Under the pieces are notes generated by a model. That model saw only the letters and a program-made list of their open reading frames with translations, was not told the DNA's origin and made no database searches. 64,000 nt of DNA, from NCBI GenBank assembly GCA_016858145.1, contig JAEHOE010000010.1:620001-684000 (forward strand), in the 5' to 3' direction. A program made the position numbers and the translations under genes. This DNA is from Edaphochlamys debaryana (Eukaryota; Chlorophyta; Chlorophyceae; Chlamydomonadales). Positions 56,701 through 64,000 of this stretch are shown one piece after another (position 1 is the first letter of the stretch; each line of letters starts with the position of its first letter).

Positions 56701-59242
56701 CAAGGTCGGCCGGCGTCATGAGTCGCCTCGGCCGCAGTCCGGCCCAGTCCCCGGGGCGGAGCCCGGCGATCAGCCCTGGGATCACTCCCTGCCCCAGCCC
56801 TGGCATCCGGCATCGGGGCCACCATGTCAACCCCAACATCACCAGCGGCCCTCACAGCAGCGTCCTGGCGGCTCCCAACCCTCCGCCGCCGCTGTATGCC
56901 TCGGCATTGCTGGGCACTGATGTGTCGCCCACGGGGAACACAGGCTCAGAGCTCGTGGACCCAGAGCCAGCGGTGCAGCAGGGATCGGGCCACACACCCA
57001 ACGCCTCGGGTTCCTTAGCGGCAGTGATGGGGCCGGCTCGGGCCGATGCACCGCGCTCCGCTGTGCCAGCCGGTGCGGTTGCGTTGGGCAACCGAAGCAT
57101 GGGCGGGGGCTCGTCTCGCCGCATGCGTCCTGCGGTCGGACTGCAGCCGGTCCTCGACCCGGTGCAGGAGCGGTCCCTCGAGGTGGCCATCAGTTTGTCG
57201 CCAGCGGTCACGCCACCGCTCCCCCCGCTACTGACACCCCGCGAGGCGCCGCCTCAGCCTCCGCCGCTCCCTCCACGGCCCCCAGCCCCGCCTCTGCCGC
57301 CGCCGCCACCTCCCCAGCCGCCCCCATCGCTGCCTGCACCCTTCCTGGCCCTCCCACCACCGGGTCTGGGACCACCAGCGTCAAGCTGGGGAGCCCAGCC
57401 GCCTCCGCCGGCCGCTCCAGTCCCATCCGGCCCCGGGCCCCCCGGGCTGCCTGGCCCCGCTCCTGACCCAACCGAGCCGCCACCGCCGTCAGAGCCCCCG
57501 TCAGCGGAGCCTGCACCACAGGAGCCGCCGCGGTTTCAGGCGTGCCCGACCTTCTCCCACCCAGCCTCTGCGTTTGCCGACGCGGAGCTGTTGTCCTCCT
57601 CGGATGGCGACGCCTCCCAGCACACCGGGGACTCAGTGAGGCTCGCCCCAACCGAGTCCCTCTGGCAGCCGGACACGCTCCAAGCGGCGGGCTCCACCAG
57701 GGCGCCCGTCTGGCCTAACACGGGGCCTGCGCCCTTGTTCCAGCCCCCGGTAACCGCGACCGCGCAGCCGCCGACCGGTGCGCCGCCGATGGTTCTGCAC
57801 GGGGTAGGGCTCCAGACGGCGCCACGCTCTGCAAACTTCGCCCCACCGTCAACCGGCCCGGGCTTTGCTGCTCAACAGCTGTCGAGCGCACCGCGGGCCG
57901 TGGCAGTGGCCCTCCCGCCTCCACCGCACGCGGTCACGTGCGTGGCTGGGTTCCCTGGCCACCATCCCTACCAGCCCCACCCCGAAGGGTGGGCAGGCGC
58001 ACCGGGCGCAACTGGAAGCCACGCCGCAAGTGGCGGGCGCCAGTACGGCATCAGCTCAGTACCACCCAGCGTGGCAGCTGGCAGCGAGTGGGAGTGGCAC
58101 TTTGTGGCGGATAGCGGCGACGGAGTAGGCCCTGGGGACGGGTCTGGGCGGGACGCGCCGCCAGGGACGGACGATGAGGCGATCAGCAGCCTGCGGGGCC
58201 TGCCGGGACTGGAGGGCGTTGACTGGGTGGCGTGGAGGTCCCTGCCCCACAGCACAAGGCGCCTGACGCGCGGGAGGTGGCTCAAGCACCTTCGGCGCAA
58301 GCGGGTGGCCGAGCAGATCCTGGTGCCGTACAGGTATGTCGCATGCGGCTCGTACGGCAGAGGAAGCCGGTCGCGCCATAGATTCGCTGCTGAGCGCACG
58401 GCTTAGCTCGGGGTCATGTGCCTGTTGTTGGTGCGCTGACCGCAACCCATGGTGAGTACTCCGTCGCCTGCCCCCCTAATGTTGCCCCTGCAACAGGCCC
58501 GAGCGGTACTGGTGGCACGGAGTCGCCTGTGCGGAGATGGCTCTGCTCTCCCTCATCTCCGTTACCCTGCACAGCTTTGGTAACTATGTGAGTTTGGGCG
58601 TGGTTGCATGCGGGGGGTGGGGCGAGCCGTCCTTGTGGAGACTGGCAAGCCCAGCTAGCTGTCCATCGCCGTCTCCGGCCACCGGCGGGATCCCCACGTG
58701 GGCCCCTGTGGCCCCGTCTCACTTGCCTGGACTCCTGCCGTGCTGACCGCCATGCCGCCCCTGTCCCGCTCATCCTACCTCAGGTCCAGCTCACGACCAG
58801 CACCCTTGTCATCGCAGTCATGCTACACCTGTACGCGGCGTGGCGCCCGCTGGAGAACTTCGCGGTCCGGCGCTTCTACACGCTCGTCCTGTACGCTCTG
58901 CTTCTGACGTCCTTTCTATGCTCCATCGCCTTTGTGGAGAGCATGCTGATCAACGGGAGCCCGGGACAGCCACATGAGGAGTCTACTACTGAACTGGCCA
59001 TCAGCATTGTCTGCATTTGCTTAAACGCGCCAATCCTGCTGGCGATTCTCCTGGAGCTTGCGGGGCAGACCGTGCGGATTCATCGGGAGAAGCCGCGCGC
59101 GTACCTCCTGAAGTGGCCCCTGGGGGTGATTCAGTCCGTGCGGGGAGCGGCGACGGAGCTGAGCCGCTGGGTTGCGGGCTCGTTGCAGCGGCAACGGGTG
59201 AACCCCGTGCTCGTGGGAGGCGTGCCCAAGGACCATCTGTGA
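44704..59242 (+). CDS. Giant beta-helix (polymorphic-membrane-protein-like) polytopic membrane protein
   Basis: ATG 44704 begins a signal peptide (LRSLLFLMWLLEPG). The ectodomain (45-50 kb) is a repetitive right-handed beta-helix with motifs like FVNNTGG, SGNYGACGGALHV, FVANAAAESGGAI, VAHNAASVAGGGIWF and FRNNTALPSEV, as in Pmp/pectin-lyase-like proteins. A Cys-rich segment follows (VPGDACVGCDFSFEPSRDAC, 50.97-51.1 kb). Then come about nine predicted membrane spans: AAFALVGSLLMDILIVGLLV, YVQLLGLLATSSPG, YKTVIVVLAPIPVTAVVY, AAWHVMLRTVVASM, LALALALGVPGLLLFTVGLP, MALLSLISVTLHSF, TLVIAVMLHLYAAW, LVLYALLLTSFLCSIAF and ELAISIVCICLNAPILLAIL. Two very long disordered loops (52.95-55.6 and 56.3-58.3 kb; the second has a polyproline tract) lie between spans. 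Exons join in phase throughout 52.8-56 kb; stop TGA at 59240-59242. The layout is typical of algal surface proteins with a TRP-like polytopic tail; channel activity is conjecture. Confidence 0.7.
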
Positions 59243-60717
59243 GTACACGCTTGCGGGATGAATTCATACTTGCTTCTGGTAAATTGGTGGGTGCCTTCCG
59301 CGTGGGTACTTCATGAGTGTTTCACTTTGTACGCTGGGCACGGCGTGGCCCACAAGGAACGTTATGCATCGTAATCCTGATCGCATGGTGCAGAGGGGTA
59401 GGCGGGGAGGGGATGGATGCGATGCAGGGAGGGCGCATTATCTATCTGGGGGAACAGTCCGATGGACCTGGATGAACTGGACCAGCTGGATAGGACACAG
59501 GATGGGGCTGAATTAGCTTGAGCAAGAGTGACGTCGTCGGAAGGTGGCAAGTATGCTTGTACGAGCTTGACCCACATGATTGTGCGGGAGGTGGGGCTTG
59601 CGGGAGAGGTGGGGCGGGGCGGGGCGGGGGCGGCGGGGCACTGCGAGCGAAGAGTGCCCCTTCCGTTACTGACCGTGCCCCACCCCTTCAACCCTGTGCA
59701 CGCGTCGCTGAGGGGTCTATACTTGATCAAACCGAGGAGCGAGTCACAACATAGATATAACAACTAGATATAGCTTCCGTCAGGGGTGAGGGGTGGGCAA
59801 CTCGGGGGCTGGAGCGAGTTTGGCGGCGTGCACCCGCCTAAAACTGCATATGGCAGTTCTATACCACCATAATGAGCCATAGGTGCGGTCCTGGCGGCCT
59901 GTAGGGCCCCGAGGCGCGACCCGACTCGTGTTCGACATGCCATCCTTCAGCTCGCCGGGAAAGCGTGCCGACCTAAGTTTGCCAAGCTGAAGCAGTCCAT
60001 ACTGCTCTAGGGACCAGTAGGGGCCGGTTTGCGAGGTTGGAGGACCCATACGGTCTCGCGGCGAGGCTGCAAAGTCGGCATGTCTTGGAGTTTCGACTCG
60101 ACTTTCGACTCACCCCTGGCTTCCGTATCACCTTCCGTATCACCTGACGGCTGCGAGCGTACCCACACATGGTTGCGCGCGCACGGTACGCGCTCTCCAG
60201 CATCTGAGCGTCTGCTACCAGGTAGACTGCTATCAGAGTTAACCGCTAGCCCTATTCATGCCGGCTCAAACAGAAACAACTCAGCCGGCGACCAACTTCT
60301 AGCTTCCCAGCTTGCCAGCTTCAATTGGGGCCCAGCTGCTTGAAGGCCCAGAGTGCAACGACATGCGCAACCAGCTTGAAGGCCCAGAGCACCGCGCGCA
60401 CCGCTTTGGACTTCAGCATGTACCTGGTCGTGCGGAGCAGTAGTGGCTCCTGGGAGACAAGGGTGTCTGTCCTCCTGAAGTCGGCCGGAAGTCGGCCGGC
60501 CGACGAGCTCGCGCGGAGGCCCAGACCGCGATGCAACAAGCTTTCTTTTCTCATCTCTATCTTATGTAGGCGAGGCCAGGAAAACTTTATCGACCCCGTG
60601 CGCAACTTGCGCAGTGCGCTTGTTACGCTAGGCAACAAACACAACTAGGGTTGGACAATTGAAGGCCTTTGGAGTGCAGCGCAACCAGTATACGAGCGCA
60701 TCGCTGTGGACTCCAGC
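59243..60717. other. Intergenic with a duplicated 5' region of the LysM gene
   Basis: The first half shows a GGGGCGGGGC block near 59,610 and no exon. The second half (from 60,330) contains a degenerate copy of the 5' end of the LysM gene, listed separately, and a self-complementary GGCCGGCC core near 60,490. No RNA gene was seen. Confidence 0.5.
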
Positions 60718-60743
60718 ATGTGTTCACTGATTCGAAGCAGTGG
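60339..60743 (+). repeat. Degenerate direct repeat of the LysM-gene 5' end
   Basis: The stretch 60,339-60,447 (TTGAAGGCCCAGAG ... CGCAACCAG ... TTCAGCATG ... GGAGCAGTAGTGG) matches, in order, 60,657-60,743 (TTGAAGGCCTTTGGAG ... CGCAACCAG ... TCCAGCATG ... GAAGCAGTGG). The second copy contains the start codon used for the LysM protein. The first has an equivalent ATG at 60418 (MYLVVRSSSG against MCSLIRSSGK) but loses the signal peptide afterwards. A short TTGAAGGCCCAGAG unit is itself doubled (60,340 and 60,377). Confidence 0.5.
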
Positions 60744-63700
60744 AAAGCGCGAGAAGAGGCTCCAAGTGGCTCCACAGTGGCTCCAAATCTTGGCCCGCCT
60801 CGCGACGCTGGTCCTCCTCTTCCTGTGTGCAACGCGCATCGCTGCACATAGCACTGGTGAGCACGGTCACTCCGCGCAGCAACACGAGAACGATTGCAAC
60901 CATCCGTGCCAAACCCCGCCCAAATCACCGAGCCGGGTCGGCCCCGGCGCTAGCCCCCGGCGGATGTGACGCCCCCCTTCAACCTCGAAGCCCCTTAGTA
61001 TGTTCTAGCGTGAGCTCCACTGCCGTTCACAGGGTGCACATGTGCGCTCCCCCGACAGGCTGCACCGGAAGAAGCGTCACAGTGAAAAAAGACGACACGT
61101 GCTATGAGCTGTGGATGGCGGACGGCCGGGCATGGGATGCGGACGCCCTGACAGCCCTGAACCCGGGGCTCGACTGCGACGCGTTGACTGTCGGGCAGCT
61201 GGTGTGCCTGCCTTCCGCGTCCATGCCCTCTCCTCCGCGAGGGCCCTTGCCGGGTGAGGTGGCGGGTGTTATTTCCAAGCGTGTTGAGGCGGGCGATGCA
61301 AGTGCGGACGCCGCAGCACCCGGCCAGACTGAGTACGGTCTTGCTTGCACTCGACTCGTCCTTCGTGTCATCCACACTTGCTCATCCGCATCGCCCTCTG
61401 TGCCATTGCCTGACCCTTCAGGCTGCACCGGAAGAAGCGTCACAGTGAAAAAAGACGACACATGCTATGAGCTGTGGACGGCGGACGGCCGGGCATGGGA
61501 TGCGGACGCCCTGATAGCCCTGAACCCGGGGCTCGACTGCGACGCGTTGGCTATCGGGCAGCTGGTGTGCCTGCCTTCCGCGTCCATGCCCTCTCCTCCG
61601 CGAGGGCCCTTGCCGGGTGAGGTGGCGGGTGTTATTTCCAAGCGTGTTGAGGCGGGCGATGCAAGTGCGGACGCCGCAGCACCCGGCCAGACTGAGTACG
61701 GTCTTGCTTGCACTCGACTCGTCCTTCGTGTCATCCACACTTGCTCATCCGCATCGCCCTCTGTGCCATTGCCTGACCCTTCAGGCTGCACCGGAAGAAG
61801 CGTCACAGTGAAAAAAGACGACACATGCTATGAGCTGTGGACGGCGGACGGCCGGGCATGGGATGCGGACGCCCTGACAGCCCTGAACTACCTGAACCCG
61901 GGGCTCGACTGCGACGCGTTGGCTATCGGGCAGCTGGTGTGCCTGCCTTCCGCGTCCATGCCCTCTCCTCCGCGAGGGCCCTTGCCGGGTGAGGTGGCGG
62001 GTGTTCCTTCCAAGCGTGTTGAGGCGGGCGATGCAAGTGCGGACGCCGCAGCACCCGGCCAGACTGAGTACGGTCTTGCTTGCACTCGACTCGTCCTTCG
62101 TGTCATCCACACTTGCTCATCCGCATCGCCCTCTGTGCCATTGCCTGACCCTTCAGGCTGCACCGGAAGAAGCGTCACAGTGAAAAAAGACGACACATGC
62201 TATGAGCTGTGGACGGCGGACGGCCGGGCATGGGATGCGGACGCCCCGACAGCCCTGAACTACCTGAACCCGGGGCTCGACTGCGACGCGTTGGCTATCG
62301 GGCAGCTGGTGTGCCTGCCTTCCGCGTCCATGCCCTCTCCTCCGCGAGGGCCCTTGCCGGGTGAGGTGGCGGGTGTTATTTCCAAGCGTGTTGAGGCGGG
62401 CGATGCAAGTGCGGACGCCGCAGCACCCGGCCAGACTGAGTACGGTCTTGCTTGCACTCGACTCGTCCTTCGTGTCATCCACACTTGCTCATCCGCATCG
62501 CCCTCTGTGCCATTGCCTGACCCTTCAGGCTGCACCGGAAGAAGCGTCACAGTGAAAAAAGACGACACATGCTATGAGCTGTGGACGGCGGACGGCCGGG
62601 CATGGGATGCGGACGCCCTGACAGCCCTGAACTACCTGAACCCGGGGCTCGACTGCGACGCGTTGGCTATCGGGCAGCTGGTGTGCCTGCCTTCCGCGTC
62701 CATGCCCTCTCCTCCGCGAGGGCCCTTGCCGGGTGAGGTGGCGGGTGTTCCTTCCAAGCGTGTTGAGGCGGGCGATGCAAGTGCGGACGCCGCAGCACCC
62801 GGCCAGACTGAGTACGGTCTTGCTTGCACTCGACTCGTCCTTCGTGTCATCCACACTTGCTCATCCGCATCGCCCTCTGTGCCATTGCCTGACCCTTCAG
62901 GCTGCACCGGAAGAAGCGTCACAGTGAAAAAAGACGACACATGCTATGAGCTGTGGACGGCGGACGGCCGGGCATGGGATGCGGACGCCCTGACAGCCCT
63001 GAACTACCTGAACCCGGGGCTCGACTGCGACGCGTTGGCTGTCGGGCAGCGGGTGTGCCTGTCGGCCGCCTCCCCTGCCGTGCCGCCTTCCGCGCCTCTG
63101 CCCCCTCCCTCACCGCGGCCTCCGCCGCCCGCCAGTAAGGACAGAAGGAAACGGCTCTGCTGCTGGTGTTATGATACCGTTTCTTATGCGAGCTGCAGTC
63201 TTGGCTATAGTCGCTCTACGGGGTCCAGTCCCGTCACCGGCCGTCTTGTGAGCAAGCGTGAACCTGCTCTGCGCTTCCCCCGACCCACGCCCTCCTCCTA
63301 CAGGCTGCAATGGCAGACGCGTCACCGTCAGAAAGGGCGACACGTGCAGAAGCCTTTGGCGGGCTTCCGGCCATGCTTGGAACCAGAAATGGTTTTGCAT
63401 CCTGAACCCGACAATGAACTGCCGTCGTCCGCTGCTGCGAATTGGCCAGCACATGTGCATCCCAGTCAACACAGCGCCTCGCAGCCGCAAGCCGCCGCCC
63501 CGCAAGCCGCCGCCCCGCAAGCCGCCGCCTCGCAAGCAGCAAAGCCTGCAGCAACCCCCTTGGAGCCCGCCGTCACCGCCCTCTGTCAGTGAGTCATTGT
63601 CGCGGGGCAGTGATGACTCGTTGTCCCAGCTTTGCGTGTCTTGCCCTCGTAGCTCTACTCAACCCCTTCCTCCTACAGTGCTGCATGCTGCTGCTGCCAC

Positions 63701-64000
63701 CCTCCCGTTGCAGGCTGTGGATCCTTTGCCGCGGTCGACCAGAACAACGACACATGCTTTGACCTCTGGACCGCATCTGGACAGGAATGGAGCGAGTTTG
63801 CCTTCATGGCTCTCAATCCGGGGGTGGACTGCAACTCGCTAGACCTGGGCCAGCAGCTGTGCGTGGCACCCCCGGGCCCGCCGCCGTCACCCCCCGGGGC
63901 AGGTGCGTGCGCTGCGCCACTCCGGGGCAGGGTGGGCTCGCCCCTCTCCAAGCCAGCTACCGGTATCTGTCCCAGCGGTAATGGAGCCTTGCACGTACGA
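60718..64000 (+). CDS. Secreted multi-LysM-domain protein (partial at the right edge)
   Basis: ATG 60718 starts a signal-peptide exon (60718-60856; WLQILARLATLVLLFLCATR) ending in phase 1. Eight LysM exons follow: 61059-61253, 61422-61616, 61785-61988, 62157-62360, 62529-62732, 62901-63134, 63304-63588 and 63714-63902. Every one is a multiple of three and phase 1 at both ends. A typical repeat reads GCTGRSVTVKKDDTCYELW, then DADALTALNPGLDCDAL, then VGQLVCLP. That is the LysM pattern with three cysteines typical of algal LysMs. Repeats 1-6 are near-identical; 7 (CNGRRVTVRKGDTC) and 8 (SFAAVDQNNDTCFDLW) are diverged. Repeat 7 is followed by RKPPPRKPPPRK. LysM binds GlcNAc-containing polymers, so a wall- or prey-binding role is likely. 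Whether a catalytic domain follows is hidden by the window edge. Confidence 0.8.
61059..63060 (+). repeat. Six-unit tandem array of LysM exon plus intron
   Basis: Units start at 61059, 61422, 61785, 62157, 62529 and 62901, with periods of 363, 363, 372, 372 and 372 bases. The nine-base gain is an in-frame insertion that turns ALNPG into ALNYLNPG, present in units 3-6. The 168-base introns are copied as faithfully as the exons. Units 3 and 5 share a variant (CCTT in the intron where 1, 2 and 4 have TATT), pointing to duplication of a two-unit block. Confidence 0.92.

Noticed and set aside
60740..63592. One continuous 950-codon open frame as the LysM protein
   Set aside because: It lacks the signal peptide. 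Exact donor/acceptor signals flank every LysM exon, and exons 7 and 8 fit the same phase-1 scheme but are not in this frame, so the intervening segments are best read as introns.

Overview
The window looks like nuclear DNA of a flagellated green alga, probably a chlorophyte of the Chlamydomonas/Volvox type. It is GC-rich, its genes are large and cut into many short exons with GTGAG/GTGCG donors and CAG acceptors, and TGTAA motifs (the chlorophyte poly(A) signal) lie downstream of several genes. The gene families also fit: a flagella-associated protein, a beta-helix protein with an algal polytopic membrane tail, and LysM secreted proteins. There are no bacterial operons, tRNA/rRNA genes or CRISPR arrays. 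Coordinates for spliced genes are start-to-stop spans; introns were read by hand from splice motifs and reading phase.

Layout, left to right. (1) 1-572, minus: first exon of an F-box-like (probably ankyrin-family) protein that runs off the window. (2) 1455-10815, minus: a roughly twenty-exon gene resembling the cilia/flagella protein CFAP92 (KIAA1257, DUF4550). (3) 12003-14120, minus: an F-box-like/leucine-rich-repeat protein with a one-base phase break. (4) 14771-21040, minus: an unusual protein with two RNase H1-type hybrid-binding domains, three AT-hooks, an RNase H fold that appears to have lost its catalytic acids, and a coiled-coil tail. (5) 22196-34730, plus, divergent from (4): a Munc13-like protein with a C2 domain, an MHD2-like helical segment and two GRAM-like domains. 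(6) 35.83-43.73 kb: a large palindrome whose two ~3.8-kb arms each carry one copy of a secreted AA15-like lytic polysaccharide monooxygenase (LPMO) fused to a CBM14 chitin-binding module. The copies are head-to-head and differ, as far as I can read, by two residues. (7) 44704-59242, plus: a giant secreted-type beta-helix ectodomain plus ~9-TM protein with long disordered loops. (8) 60718 to window end, plus: a signal-peptide protein of tandem LysM domains whose first six LysM exons, introns included, are near-identical tandem copies.

The right half (35.8 kb onward) is rich in secreted or surface proteins: two chitin-active oxidases, a beta-helix membrane protein and a LysM protein. LysM and CBM14 both bind GlcNAc polymers. 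This suggests, as inference only, a neighbourhood dealing with extracellular glycans. The same half carries the signs of recent rearrangement: the homogenised palindrome, the tandem exon array and a duplicated 5' end upstream of the LysM gene. The left half is made of ordinary single-copy intracellular genes.
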